Notes: a model not told the origin generated them from the sequence alone. Positions 35,901-44,396 are shown, numbered from the stretch's first letter. The stretch: DNA of 64,000 bases from an uncultured Lactobacillus sp. (GCF_910589175.1 NZ_CAJURR010000007.1:1-64000); one strand, 5' to 3'. Program-made: numbers and translations.

Positions 35901-36527
35901 TTATTTTAATTCTCTTACAAAAGTACGGTCAGGTACTCTAATTAAGTAGTACCTAGCTGCTGTCTTACCGGCATGCATTCTTAAACCATTCTGCCAGTTT
36001 TTCTTATAGGTAGCCGTATAAGTAGCCACATAAGCATTTTGGTAGCGTGCATCTGCTTGGACTAATTGCTTAGATGAATAAGGAATAGCTCCCGCTTGAA
36101 CAGACATTGGATTTTTTCCGTCAGAAATTGTAGCATAATTACTCGTAACAGTTACTCTGTTTCCGTTACTATAAAAAGTATATGTCTGAATTGGAGTTTT
36201 TTTATTGTCAGATTTAGCGGTGACATAGTATGAGCGTTTATTGCCCGCTGTTAAAATTAATGGTTGATATTCAATTTTACTAGATAAAACCTGTTTATTT
36301 TCTAAATCAGGATTGTAAAATAAAGTGATGCTAAACATATAGATCGCACCGCATAAAAGAATTAAAACTTCTAAAATATCTAACAAGGTAGTTTTCCACT
36401 CAAAGCGTTTGCGATCTTTTACAATCATTATTAAGTGACGTTTTCGAATATTTTGTACAATAAAAATTAAATATAAAACCAGAATTAACCAGGCCAAAAT
36501 ACCTAAAATATTCCATCCAAGTGTCAT
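35901..36527 (-). CDS. LVIS_2131-like membrane protein, unknown function
   Basis: A 208-residue protein with two N-terminal membrane helices (about residues 7-25 and 46-68) and an extracytoplasmic domain ending in RYYLIRVPDRTFVREL. It resembles a conserved lactobacillar family annotated as LVIS_2131. No catalytic motif is visible. The gene stands alone and is divergent from nrdI. Confidence 0.75.
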   Translation of the reverse strand: MTLGWNILGILAWLILVLYLIFIVQNIRKRHLIMIVKDRKRFEWKTTLLDILEVLILLCGAIYMFSITLFYNPDLENKQVLSSKIEYQPLILTAGNKRSYYVTAKSDNKKTPIQTYTFYSNGNRVTVTSNYATISDGKNPMSVQAGAIPYSSKQLVQADARYQNAYVATYTATYKKNWQNGLRMHAGKTAARYYLIRVPDRTFVRELK

Positions 36528-36669
36528 AAGGGACCCTCCATTTTCTTTAAGTTAAGTATACGGTACTTAGTGGCGTTTTTAAAACTTTTTTTGATTTGAC
36601 TTTAACTTTAAAAATCGCGACAATTGAATATGTAGAAGGTAGTTTTGGTATATAACGATAGGCAAAACT

Positions 36670-37131
36670 ATGGTAAAAATAGCTTTTTATACAATTACAG
36701 GACAAACGCAACGGTTCATAGATAAAACGGGGCTTGATGCACATCGAATTGAGGATGCTCATCCTCAATATCAAATGAATGATAAATACATTTTGATTTT
36801 ACCTTCATATCAAGATTTTATGATGGATTCCGTTGTTGATTTTTTAACATATAAAGATAATAAAAAAAATCTTTTAGGATTAATTGGATGTGGTAATCGT
36901 AACTTTAACGATCTTTTTGGCCAAACAGCAAAAAAGATCTCGGTTACATTACATGTTCCTATTCTTTACTTACTAGAACTTAGTGGCAATTCGACCGATG
37001 TCAAAAATGTACGTCAAATTGTTATGAAAGCTCGAAAAAAAGAAAAAGGTGCACAAAAAGATTTACCAATCCAAAATCCAGCTCTTAGCAATATTAGTTT
37101 CTTAAGTGACTTCAGGCAGAAAAATGAATAA
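36670..37131 (+). CDS. nrdI: NrdI-like flavodoxin
   Basis: A 153-residue NrdI-type protein: IAFYTITGQTQRFIDK at the FMN phosphate loop, LILPSYQDF in the middle, and GLIGCGNRNFNDLFGQTA then LLELSGNSTDV, which are family signatures. NrdI supplies the oxidant that activates the Mn-tyrosyl site of class Ib NrdF. It overlaps the NrdF-like gene by eight bases. Neither nrdE nor nrdH accompanies it, unlike the usual nrdHIEF layout. The C-terminal 30 residues extend past the usual family end. Confidence 0.87.
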   Translation: MVKIAFYTITGQTQRFIDKTGLDAHRIEDAHPQYQMNDKYILILPSYQDFMMDSVVDFLTYKDNKKNLLGLIGCGNRNFNDLFGQTAKKISVTLHVPILYLLELSGNSTDVKNVRQIVMKARKKEKGAQKDLPIQNPALSNISFLSDFRQKNE

Positions 37132-38065
37132 AAAATCTTATTATAAAGCAAATAACTGGAACACTGTAGAAGATCAAGTAGATCGTTCTGCTTGGGCGAG
37201 GTTAAATGATATTGTCTATGAACCTCGCCGTGTTCCAATCGACAAAGACAAAAATGAATTTTTACAGCTTCCTAAAGAGAAACAAACTATGCTCTTACAT
37301 AGTTTTGGAGCTTTAACACTTTCCTCTACTCTTCAAATGAACGTAGCTCTATCTGAAATTAAACAGGATGCTGAGAATTCTGAAGAGAGTGCTGTGTACA
37401 ACGCGCTACAATACTTAGAATCAATTAACAATAAGGCTTACAGTTATGTATTAGCTAAACTTTCCGATTCTGAAAAGCAGGAAGAAGCATATGAATGGGC
37501 AAATCAAAATCCCTACTTACAAAAAAAGATGAAACTTTTAAATACAGTTTATCAATCAGGAACTGCTATTCAGAAAAAAGCTGCCCATGTTTTTCTATCA
37601 ACTGGGCTTTATCATTCTTCATTTTTCGGTCCCTTATATTTATTTGGACAACACAAGTTACCAAGAACAGCGGAATTAATTAAGTATGCTCTTAGAATCA
37701 CAACTTTAAATGGTATTTATACAGGTATTAAGTTTCGGCGAGATTTTTTCAAACTTTCTAAGGAAGAGCAGAAAAACGTTCATACCTGTGTTTATGACCT
37801 ATGTGATAAATTATACGATAATGAACTTAATCATATTAAACTATTATATAAACACACTGATCTAGAAGATAAAGTTGAGCATTATATTCATTACACCTTA
37901 AATAAAGCTCTTATGAATTTAGGTCAAGAGCCAAAATACCCAGAAAATGTCGAAACTTTAGATCCAATTTTAACAACTGGTTTGATGGAAAGTGCAATGA
38001 TTGAAGATTTCTTCTTTTACACTAATGCCCATCCGATCTTGAAAATGCGTGAAATAACAAAATAA
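37124..38065 (+). CDS. NrdF-like protein lacking the metal site (pseudo-NrdF)
   Basis: A 313-residue protein that aligns along its length with class Ib ribonucleotide reductase beta subunits (NNWN, LTLSSTLQ, LYDNELNH, NKALMNLGQEP). Compared with E. coli NrdF from memory, five of six metal ligands are replaced. Asp67 is Ser68, His101 is Asn102, Glu158 is Ser159, Glu192 is Thr193 and His195 is Asn196. Only Glu99 remains. The radical Tyr is kept as Tyr106. The NrdE-binding C-terminal tail (usually DDDWDF-like) is absent. The frame is intact. I start at ATG 37124. It cannot be a normal metal-dependent subunit, and it differs from the known metal-free class Ie, which keeps its histidines. Confidence 0.85.
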   Translation: MNKKSYYKANNWNTVEDQVDRSAWARLNDIVYEPRRVPIDKDKNEFLQLPKEKQTMLLHSFGALTLSSTLQMNVALSEIKQDAENSEESAVYNALQYLESINNKAYSYVLAKLSDSEKQEEAYEWANQNPYLQKKMKLLNTVYQSGTAIQKKAAHVFLSTGLYHSSFFGPLYLFGQHKLPRTAELIKYALRITTLNGIYTGIKFRRDFFKLSKEEQKNVHTCVYDLCDKLYDNELNHIKLLYKHTDLEDKVEHYIHYTLNKALMNLGQEPKYPENVETLDPILTTGLMESAMIEDFFFYTNAHPILKMREITK

Positions 38066-38096
38066 GGAGTTAGCATAAAGGCTAGCTCCTTATTTT
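38059..38096 (+). terminator. Bidirectional terminator
   Basis: AAAATAAGGAGTTAGC pairs with GCTAGCTCCTTATTTT (one G-U pair). It overlaps both convergent stop regions. Confidence 0.85.
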
Positions 38097-38575
38097 GTCT
38101 TCTTAGTTTTTTCTTCTGGCTTTTGATAATTACGAATTACTTCAATCTTTTCTTCAATTGCTTTAACTAGTAATGCACTATATTTTTCTGGATCGGCTAC
38201 AATCTCATCACTTGAACCCAAGATATCGATTCGGAAGTGAGAAACATTTACATATTCTGAAATAGTTTCAAAATAAATATTTACTTCATATTCATCCTCA
38301 TTGTTACAAAAGTTGCTAATTTTTTTGTAGTTAGCAAATGGAAGATTAATGATATTACTTTCAAGGGCAAAAGTCATTGGTCTTCTTCCACTAATGGCCA
38401 GCTGCGTTTGAATGAGAGAGTCATGTTTAAAAGCCTGCACAGCTTCATTGATCATTTTAGCTACAATATTTTTTAATTTTGTCTTAGTGATTTCGCTATA
38501 TTTAATTGTCTCAAGATCTTGAAGATAATCTTGTTCTTCAATTTTTTTAGTTATTTCTTCTTGTTTAATTTTCAC
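38090..38575 (-). CDS. Hypothetical protein, 161 residues
   Basis: A soluble, charged protein (MKIKQEEITKKIEEQDYLQD at the start, Lys/Glu-rich tail) with a central beta-rich part (YEVNIYFETISEYVNVSHFRIDILG). The alternating strands faintly recall SecB-like chaperone folds, but I do not claim that family. It has a purine-poor start and no operon partner. It is likely real, given length, codon use and the terminator behind it. Confidence 0.65.
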   Translation of the reverse strand: MKIKQEEITKKIEEQDYLQDLETIKYSEITKTKLKNIVAKMINEAVQAFKHDSLIQTQLAISGRRPMTFALESNIINLPFANYKKISNFCNNEDEYEVNIYFETISEYVNVSHFRIDILGSSDEIVADPEKYSALLVKAIEEKIEVIRNYQKPEEKTKKTK

Positions 38576-38660
38576 GATAAAAATTCCTTTGTGTATCCTT
38601 TTTCATTACTAAGATACTCAATAAATCTTTTTCATGCAACTACAAAAATTAACTACTCGT

Positions 38661-39002
38661 CTAATCAAGTTGCAAAGCAAAACTAAGTAATTCCATTACT
38701 TTAAGCATATCTTCTGGTCTAAGATGATCTGCTGGTTTTTCATCTAGCAATCTCATTCTAGAAAAAGTTTGAATTTGAGCTGCATTTACACGACCATGAA
38801 TATGATATCCGAATAAGTCCAAGTAGGTAGGGAAATGGTTACCGTGGGATGTAATTGGACAAACCATTAGGTAATTAGTCTTTTCATTATATGAATTAGA
38901 CGATACGACTACCGCAGGATGTTTTCCCTTCATTTCTTGTCCAACGGACGGTGAAAAATCCGCCCACACAATATCTCCCTGTTTAAATTTATTCTTCGGC
39001 AT
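38661..39002 (-). CDS. mazF: MazF-family mRNA interferase toxin
   Basis: A 113-residue toxin beginning MPKNKFKQGDIVWADFSPSVGQEMKGKHPAVVVSS, the PemK/MazF signature, with VCPITSHG and LDEKPADHL later. I choose ATG 39002 because GGAGG lies nine bases upstream, inside the antitoxin gene. The longer frame to 39074 would overlap most of the antitoxin's end. The toxin overlaps the antitoxin by 14 bases, the typical coupled order antitoxin-toxin. Confidence 0.93.
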   Translation of the reverse strand: MPKNKFKQGDIVWADFSPSVGQEMKGKHPAVVVSSNSYNEKTNYLMVCPITSHGNHFPTYLDLFGYHIHGRVNAAQIQTFSRMRLLDEKPADHLRPEDMLKVMELLSFALQLD

Positions 39003-39240
39003 GACGTAATTCCTCCATAGCCATATTTTCCCAAGCTTCCCTTTCTGGTCCTGGTACATCTTCAAATTTAGCATCGGAGGTATAAGGATTAGAAATTTTC
39101 GGTATTAAGATCAAACTTCCATCAGCTTTCTGATGAATTGCATACTCAGTTCCTACCTCTACTTTAAAAGAAGCAGGTAGTGAAAAGCCAACTGAATTAC
39201 CGACCTTTTGAGTTACAATATGATGAATAGATATTTTCAT
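38989..39240 (-). CDS. mazE: MazE/AbrB-type antitoxin
   Basis: An 83-residue antitoxin with an N-terminal AbrB swapped-hairpin domain (VTQKVGNSVGFSLPASFKVEVGTEY) and an acidic, flexible C-terminus (EDVPGPEREAWENMAMEELRHAEE) that would mask MazF. It is the first gene of the pair and is expected to repress its own promoter. GAGG stands before the ATG at 39240. Confidence 0.9.
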   Translation of the reverse strand: MKISIHHIVTQKVGNSVGFSLPASFKVEVGTEYAIHQKADGSLILIPKISNPYTSDAKFEDVPGPEREAWENMAMEELRHAEE

Positions 39241-39273
39241 AAGTTTTTACCTCATTAAGTTACTTTCAAAGAT

Positions 39274-39303
39274 ATTGTAGTACTAAAAAAGACTAACTTT
39301 CAA
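39274..39303 (-). promoter_or_regulatory. Probable mazEF promoter
   Basis: On the minus strand TTGAAA (39303-39298) and TACAAT (39279-39274) are 18 bases apart. The -35 lies inside the upstream RNA's terminator hairpin. The transcript would start about 27 bases before mazE. Confidence 0.5.
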
Positions 39304-39463
39304 AAGAAAGCTAGTCTTTTTTGCGAGAAACATACAAAAGTATGTCAGGGTCTTTGTTTCACAGCCAAAGTAGCCCATCATCAGCACTTCCCGTGCTTTG
39401 ACTTCGAAAGTCTAGATGATCTCTGTCAAAGAACGCATCTCGCGTTTTCCTCGACTCGTCGCA
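39283..39463 (-). ncRNA. Structured non-coding RNA candidate between thrE and mazEF
   Basis: A compact, relatively GC-rich 180-nt segment folds into a closed multi-branch shape on the minus strand. The closing stem is GCGAGA / TCTCGC. CTTTGAC / GTCAAAG and ATCATC / GATGAT are alternative stems. Hairpins AGCACgggaaGTGCT, GGGCTACTTTG / CAAAGACCC and ATACttttGTAT complete it. A terminator follows (39322-39285), and an extended -10 precedes it. I recognise no Rfam family: T-box, SAM, THF, M-box, yybP and SRP signatures are absent. It could be an sRNA or a mazEF leader. Confidence 0.6.
39285..39322 (-). terminator. Terminator of the structured RNA
   Basis: AAAAAAGACTAGCTTTC pairs with GAAAGTTAGTCTTTTTT on the minus strand, followed by the mazEF promoter. 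Confidence 0.85.
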
Positions 39464-39469
39464 TTTACT

Positions 39470-39478
39470 ATTATACCA
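39470..39478 (-). promoter_or_regulatory. Extended -10 promoter of the structured RNA
   Basis: TGGTATAAT on the minus strand is an extended -10 (TGnTATAAT). It overlaps the stop codon of thrE and starts a transcript near 39463. Confidence 0.6.
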
Positions 39479-39941
39479 AATTTTTCTTATTTTTTCTATT
39501 TTGACGCTTCTTGAAAAAGATTTCTCCGATTAACTGTGCCAGCATAAAGCCCATCGCTATTGCTATTGTGACAATTGCTACCCTTAGGATCAAATCTTCT
39601 GCATCAGATAACTGACCTTCTACCATCGCACGCACTGCCTGATAGGCGGGTACACCTGGAACTAAAGGAACTACACCCGGAATATTAAAAACAGTTACTG
39701 GACACTTTTTAATGCGAGCAAATACCAGACCTAAAATTCCAACACAGAGCGCCCCTAAAAGATTAGACCCTAATCGTCCAACACCAATTCTATTTGCCAG
39801 CCAGTATAGAATCCAACCTGCACTTCCGCTAATGCCACATAAAACTAAGGCACGGTGCGGGACGTTAATAATTAATCCAAATCCAACAGCTGCAAGCCAC
39901 GCAAATACCAAATTAATAATGATCTCTAACCAAAAAGGCAT
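39471..39941 (-). CDS. Threonine/serine exporter, ThrE C-terminal half
   Basis: A 156-residue membrane protein with four to five helices matching the ThrE_2 half (IINVPHRALVLCGISGSAGW, VFNIPGVVPLVPGVPAYQA). I start at ATG 39941, which overlaps the previous stop as TAATG, with GGGGTG upstream. With the gene before it, it forms the split two-subunit ThrE exporter. The stop codon overlaps the promoter of a structured RNA. Confidence 0.88.
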   Translation of the reverse strand: MPFWLEIIINLVFAWLAAVGFGLIINVPHRALVLCGISGSAGWILYWLANRIGVGRLGSNLLGALCVGILGLVFARIKKCPVTVFNIPGVVPLVPGVPAYQAVRAMVEGQLSDAEDLILRVAIVTIAIAMGFMLAQLIGEIFFKKRQNRKNKKNLV

Positions 39942-40723
39942 TACATCACACCCCACAACAACTTAATTGCAATACCAATTCCGCCACCTAAAGCAATTGC
40001 TGTTAAAACGGCCTCGGTGGTCCGAGCCATTCCTGATAGTAAATCGCCACCAAATAAGTCACGCAATGCATTAGTGATTGCTACACCTGGCACCAAAGTC
40101 ATCAAGGAACCAATCAAAATATTATCAACGACAAGCTTAGGGAAGATTTTACATGTCAAAATAGTAATAACACCCATAAATATTGCAGTTACCATCTCAG
40201 CTAAAAAACGAATATTAGTATAGCGCTTAATAGCTAAATAAAGTGCATAAGATACACCACCAATTACAGCAGCTGCCGGGAAATCAATCCAATCATAATC
40301 ATCCATAAACAAGACCATCAAAGTAGGACTTAAAATAGCAGCTCCAATAATTTGAAGCCAAATTGGAAAGTCTGGAATCGAAATGGAAACCTGTTTTAAA
40401 CGATCTTGTAATTCCTTTAATGTTATTTCTTTAGCCGCGAATTCACGTGATAATTCATTAACCCGGTCTACTAATTCCAAGTTAATATTTCTTTTTTTAA
40501 CTTGTGTAACCTGAGTATAAGAGTGTTCACCTAAACTCATAAAAATTCCAGTTGGAGTCGTAAAACATCTTGCACCAGTAATTCCGGCATTACGCGCTAT
40601 TCTCATCATCGTATCTTCAACTCGATAAGTTTCACTGCCGCCTTCAATCATTAATCTTCCCGCTTTCAAGCAGGTATCTAAAACTTCAGCAGCATAATCT
40701 TGACTTACACGCTCTTTTTCCAT
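39941..40723 (-). CDS. Threonine/serine exporter, ThrE N-terminal half
   Basis: A 260-residue protein with the cytoplasmic ThrE_1 start (LDTCLKAGRLMIEGGSETYRVEDTM and CFTTPTGIFMSL) and about five membrane helices after residue 120 (PDFPIWLQIIGAAILSPTLM). It pairs with the following gene through a TAATG overlap. It exports Thr/Ser or related small compounds by family. It lies 16 bp behind the ABC-F gene on the same strand. Confidence 0.88.
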   Translation of the reverse strand: MEKERVSQDYAAEVLDTCLKAGRLMIEGGSETYRVEDTMMRIARNAGITGARCFTTPTGIFMSLGEHSYTQVTQVKKRNINLELVDRVNELSREFAAKEITLKELQDRLKQVSISIPDFPIWLQIIGAAILSPTLMVLFMDDYDWIDFPAAAVIGGVSYALYLAIKRYTNIRFLAEMVTAIFMGVITILTCKIFPKLVVDNILIGSLMTLVPGVAITNALRDLFGGDLLSGMARTTEAVLTAIALGGGIGIAIKLLWGVM

Positions 40724-40739
40724 TTCAATCCTCTAAATA

Positions 40740-42287
40740 TTATCCATTATTCATCTTCTCAATATCAATTGTTTTATCCACCCAATTTCCTCTAAAGAAA
40801 TCTCTCTCGTGGCTAACAATAATTACTCCACCATTAAATTCAACAATTGCCTTTCTTAAAGAATCTTTTGTAGCAATATCTAAGTGATTTGTTGGTTCAT
40901 CTAAGAATAGTAAATTAGATGGTTCAAACTGCATCTTAGCTAACTTAACCTTCTCTTGTTCTCCACCAGAAAGTTCTTTTAAAGGACTCATAGCCTGCTG
41001 TGCAGTTAACCCCATTCTTGCTAAGGCTTGTCGTAATTCTCTAGGACGCAGACGTGGAAATTCTTCTTGTAAATATTGCAAAGGTGTCATATTTTTATTA
41101 GGCCAAGCCAGATCTTGTTGAAAATAGGCAAGCTTAGCTGTTGAAGATAATTCAAAACTACCATAAATTGGTTTTAATTTTCCTAGTAAAGTCTTTAGCA
41201 ACGTGGTTTTTCCGATTCCATTAAAACCTGTTACAGCTACTTTTTCTCCATTTCCAACAGAAAAGTTAAAGGCTGATTTTACTAAAGCTTGTTCATATCC
41301 AATTACTAAATCTTGAGTTTGCAAAAGTAGATTTGATGCAGTGTCAACATAAGGGAAAAGGACATGGGCCTTTTTATTATTTTGTGGTGGCGTTAAAATT
41401 TCCATCTTCGCTAGCTGTTTTTCCCGCGATTTAGCACTTTTAGATCTAGAACCAGCTTTATTTTTTCTAATATATGCCTCAGTCTTTTGAATTTTTCTTT
41501 GCTGGTTGGCATAAGCCTTTAAATAGCTTTCTCGGTCAGCTTCCTTTTGACGAAGTGCATGCTTTAAATCACCTGTATAGCGCGTAATAGTTCCAAAATC
41601 AATGTCAATAATACAGTTAGTGATTCTACCTAAAAAATCATAATCGTGTGAAACAACGATAAAAGCGCCCTCAAAGTTATTCAAATAGTCTGCAAGCCAG
41701 TCAATATGATTAACATCTAAGTAGTTTGTCGGCTCATCTAAAACCAGTACGTCTGGATTTTGTAAAAGAAGCTTAGCCAAAATCAACTTAGATCTTTGTC
41801 CACCAGAAAGTTTTGATACATCCCGGCTATAACCCAAATCCGCTAATCCTAACCCTGTCGCTACACGGTCAATTTTGGTATCAATATCGTAAAATTCTTT
41901 TTCCTCAAGTAAAGTCTGAATCTTACCTGCCTTTTCTAAGAGAGCTTCATCCCCATTTTCACCATATTTCACATAGAGCTCATTTAATTCTTTTTCTTTA
42001 TCAAAAAGATCACTAAAGGCAGTCTGCAAAAATTCCTTAAGCTCTAAACCTTCTTCAAGCTTGGCATATTGATCTAGGTACCCAACGTGAATTTTATTTT
42101 GCCATTTAACTTCGCCATCATCCTGCGTGATTTCACCAGTTAAAATCTTAATTAAAGTTGATTTACCAACTCCGTTTTGCCCTGTTACCCCCATATGGTC
42201 TTCTTTATTTAAGACAAAATTTGCGTCTTCATATAAAGTTTTATCAATAAATGTCTGACTTAAATTTTTAACTGTTAGTAAACTCAT
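40740..42287 (-). CDS. ABC-F family ATPase
   Basis: A 515-residue protein with two ABC domains and no membrane helices. Domain 1 has GQNGVGKSTLIK and LSGGQRSKLILAK. A charged linker with RKNKAGSRSKSAKSREKQ follows. Domain 2 has GFNGIGKTTLLK and LSGGEQEKVKLAK. ABC-F proteins act on the ribosome as translation factors or as antibiotic protection. The linker here is short, more like housekeeping EttA/YkpA forms than resistance types. It overlaps the upstream membrane-protein gene by one base (TAATG). Confidence 0.9.
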   Translation of the reverse strand: MSLLTVKNLSQTFIDKTLYEDANFVLNKEDHMGVTGQNGVGKSTLIKILTGEITQDDGEVKWQNKIHVGYLDQYAKLEEGLELKEFLQTAFSDLFDKEKELNELYVKYGENGDEALLEKAGKIQTLLEEKEFYDIDTKIDRVATGLGLADLGYSRDVSKLSGGQRSKLILAKLLLQNPDVLVLDEPTNYLDVNHIDWLADYLNNFEGAFIVVSHDYDFLGRITNCIIDIDFGTITRYTGDLKHALRQKEADRESYLKAYANQQRKIQKTEAYIRKNKAGSRSKSAKSREKQLAKMEILTPPQNNKKAHVLFPYVDTASNLLLQTQDLVIGYEQALVKSAFNFSVGNGEKVAVTGFNGIGKTTLLKTLLGKLKPIYGSFELSSTAKLAYFQQDLAWPNKNMTPLQYLQEEFPRLRPRELRQALARMGLTAQQAMSPLKELSGGEQEKVKLAKMQFEPSNLLFLDEPTNHLDIATKDSLRKAIVEFNGGVIIVSHERDFFRGNWVDKTIDIEKMNNG

Positions 42288-42670
42288 TATTTTCTCTCTT
42301 TTTCATTTGATAATTGACGCTGCCGATCATATTCTTGAAGCGCATTTAAGACTTTTGGCCATTGTCTTTTAGGGATAATTAATTGAAGCTTATTGTGATA
42401 AATTGGGAAGTCACTAGCCTTCATCCCAGTTATTTTAGCAAGTTCTTCATCTGTTAAATGATATTTAGCTACAATTGCCTTAATTTCATAAGAAGCATGT
42501 CCTCTAAAATATGACAGAACATAAAAGAAAGCCGCAAAAATTCCAGCACTTAAAATAGCCATTGATACAGAAAAATGGAAGGTTCTCTGTGCAATAAAAA
42601 ACACTGCAATAAATGCAATAAGGGCTGATATTACCCCATAAATAACTGGAAAATACTTAGTTTGCTTCAT
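42287..42670 (-). CDS. Membrane protein of 127 residues, unknown
   Basis: Two N-terminal membrane helices (PVIYGVISALIAFIAVFFIA and AILSAGIFAAFFYVLSYF) are followed by a soluble helical domain (LTDEELAKITGMKASDFPIYHNKLQLIIPK). I choose ATG 42670, preceded by AAAGGATGATG. It is coupled to the ABC-F gene by TAATG and may be the first gene of that operon. No family is recognised. Confidence 0.7.
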   Translation of the reverse strand: MKQTKYFPVIYGVISALIAFIAVFFIAQRTFHFSVSMAILSAGIFAAFFYVLSYFRGHASYEIKAIVAKYHLTDEELAKITGMKASDFPIYHNKLQLIIPKRQWPKVLNALQEYDRQRQLSNEKERK

Positions 42671-42894
42671 TTTTTCATCATCCTTTTTATTACACTGATC
42701 TTTCAAATATTACATTAAATTTACGTAATTGAAGTTTTTGTAAAAAAATGTAAATTTCGCTTTAATTTACTGCAATAATCCTCTTCTATAATACAGTTTG
42801 TTAAGTAAATTAAAAACGACTTTTTAAATATCACTAGTGTAACATGATTACCATTTAATTATTATTAAATTTAAACTTAAAAGGAGTAAACACT

Positions 42895-43167
42895 TTGACA
42901 CACAAGAAGGGAATTTCAACAGCGCTTATTGTATTATTAGGCTTTGGCTTTTTAACTAATTCAGTTACTACTTCTCAGGCAGCTGATCAAGATACCAATT
43001 TTAATGTGTCTAAAAGCCTAGTTGAAAATACCATTAAACCAACTCTCCTAAGTAAAAAGTTCAAAGAAGATCAAATAAAAGAAGAAAAGGAAAATAAATT
43101 AGCCGATATCAAGTTTGAAGAAAAAAGACTTAGTCAAGAAAACCCAAATTCTGAATTAGATAACTAA
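42895..43167 (+). CDS. Small secreted protein, 90 residues
   Basis: A signal peptide (STALIVLLGFGFLTNSVTTSQA) with a likely cut after SQA, then a charged 60-residue mature part rich in Lys and Glu (KEDQIKEEKENKLADIKFEEK), probably helical. The start is TTG 42895, with AAGGAG at good spacing. No family is recognised. It stands alone between two opposite-facing genes and ends at a strong terminator. Confidence 0.75.
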   Translation: MTHKKGISTALIVLLGFGFLTNSVTTSQAADQDTNFNVSKSLVENTIKPTLLSKKFKEDQIKEEKENKLADIKFEEKRLSQENPNSELDN

Positions 43168-43234
43168 AACTTTACAAACAACAGTTGCAGTTACAGGCTA
43201 AAATCACTAAGATAGAATCATCAACAGATATACT

Positions 43235-43269
43235 AAAAAAAGCAGTTAGCATTTTGCTAGCTGCTTTTT
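43235..43269 (+). terminator. Bidirectional terminator
   Basis: AAAAAAGCAGTTAGCA pairs with TGCTAGCTGCTTTTT between the secreted protein and the LCP gene. Confidence 0.9.
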
Positions 43270-43271
43270 AC

Positions 43272-44396
43272 TTAATTACCATCCCATGGAATAGTATCAG
43301 AATCTTTGTCATAAATTACATAATTTCTGAAGTCTTCTGGATCATTCCAATTTAAACCTTGCTGTAGACTATTTTGTCTTGTTTCTTGGTTATGAAGTTT
43401 TTCCTGTTTTAATCCTAAACTAGAGCGAACTAAATCCGATACGCGTTGTAGTTCCTTTGTAGAGGCCACTTGCATCGCTGCAGCTCCAATCCAAACATTA
43501 TGTCCTTGAATATAGCCACTCTTAATATTCTGAGTACATCCGCGGTAATTCATTGCAATTGAAAGCATATCATCAAAAGTCAGATTAGTTTTAACATACT
43601 TGGCAAAGACCTTAAGAATCTTGCGATAGTTAGTGATTGAATTAACTGACATCCCTTTACGTACAATGTCATTAATTACCTGTCTTTGTCTCATTTGTCG
43701 ACCGTAATCACCTTTTGGATCTTCTTTACGCATCCGCACATAGTCTAATGCCTCTTTGCCATTTAAGTGCTGTTTTCCCTTCTTAAAATGCGTGTGATAA
43801 GTAAAGGTAAATGGCACATTAACATCTACTCCGCCCAAAGCTTCTACCATACTTTCTAGAGCTTTCATATTAACTTCCATATAGTAGTTAACTGGTGTAT
43901 TTAAAAGTGCTTTTACTGTCCGAGTTGCTCCTTTGCTTCCGCCAACTTGATAAGCAGAGTTAACCCGGAACATGTAGTACTTTCCTTCTCCGCGTCCGTC
44001 ACCTTTGATATCAGCTAACAAGTCTCTAGGAATTGAGGTCATTGTTGCTTCTTTTTTCTCTGGATTCATAGTGGCTAAGATCATCGTATCGGAATTTCCC
44101 CGGTCATGCCTGCCTTCAATTCCTTGATCGACGCCAAGAATTAGAATTGAAATTGGCTTTTTCTGAGAAATCAATTGCGAAGTTTTTCCTGTGCCTCGAT
44201 AAGCTTGTTGTACTGAACTCATAGCCGAGAAGTAGGCATGAGCAAAGTAAGCTACACTTCCACAAACAAGTAAAATTGATAAGAGGCCTACCAAACGAGC
44301 AAAACTATTTCCATTTTTATAATCCTTTTTACTCGCCGCAAATACATTATTTCTTTTTAGTTTTTTGCTTGGTCTCTTGGGTTCCTCAGGTCTCAT
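43272..44396 (-). CDS. LytR-CpsA-Psr (LCP) family protein
   Basis: A 374-residue protein with one N-terminal membrane helix (LVGLLSILLVCGSVAYFAHAYF) and an LCP domain. It shows SILILGVDQG, SDTMILATMNP and SIPRDLLADI, then VDVNVPF and YVRMRKEDP with the lipid-phosphate arginines. LCP enzymes attach teichoic acids or polysaccharides to peptidoglycan outside the membrane. The length fits. It stands alone. Confidence 0.93.
   Translation of the reverse strand: MRPEEPKRPSKKLKRNNVFAASKKDYKNGNSFARLVGLLSILLVCGSVAYFAHAYFSAMSSVQQAYRGTGKTSQLISQKKPISILILGVDQGIEGRHDRGNSDTMILATMNPEKKEATMTSIPRDLLADIKGDGRGEGKYYMFRVNSAYQVGGSKGATRTVKALLNTPVNYYMEVNMKALESMVEALGGVDVNVPFTFTYHTHFKKGKQHLNGKEALDYVRMRKEDPKGDYGRQMRQRQVINDIVRKGMSVNSITNYRKILKVFAKYVKTNLTFDDMLSIAMNYRGCTQNIKSGYIQGHNVWIGAAAMQVASTKELQRVSDLVRSSLGLKQEKLHNQETRQNSLQQGLNWNDPEDFRNYVIYDKDSDTIPWDGN

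Noticed and set aside
36547..36774. Minus-strand frame of 75 codons before nrdI
   Set aside because: It overlaps the start of the clear nrdI gene and has no family features.
39283..39463. T-box, SRP RNA, tmRNA or 6S RNA as identity of the structured RNA
   Set aside because: The T-box GGTGG core, SRP tetraloop motif and tmRNA CCA end are missing, and the fold is branched rather than rod-like.
42735..42765. WalR-like TGTAAA repeats before the small secreted protein gene
   Set aside because: The spacing between the half-sites is four, not five, and the run of A makes a chance match likely.
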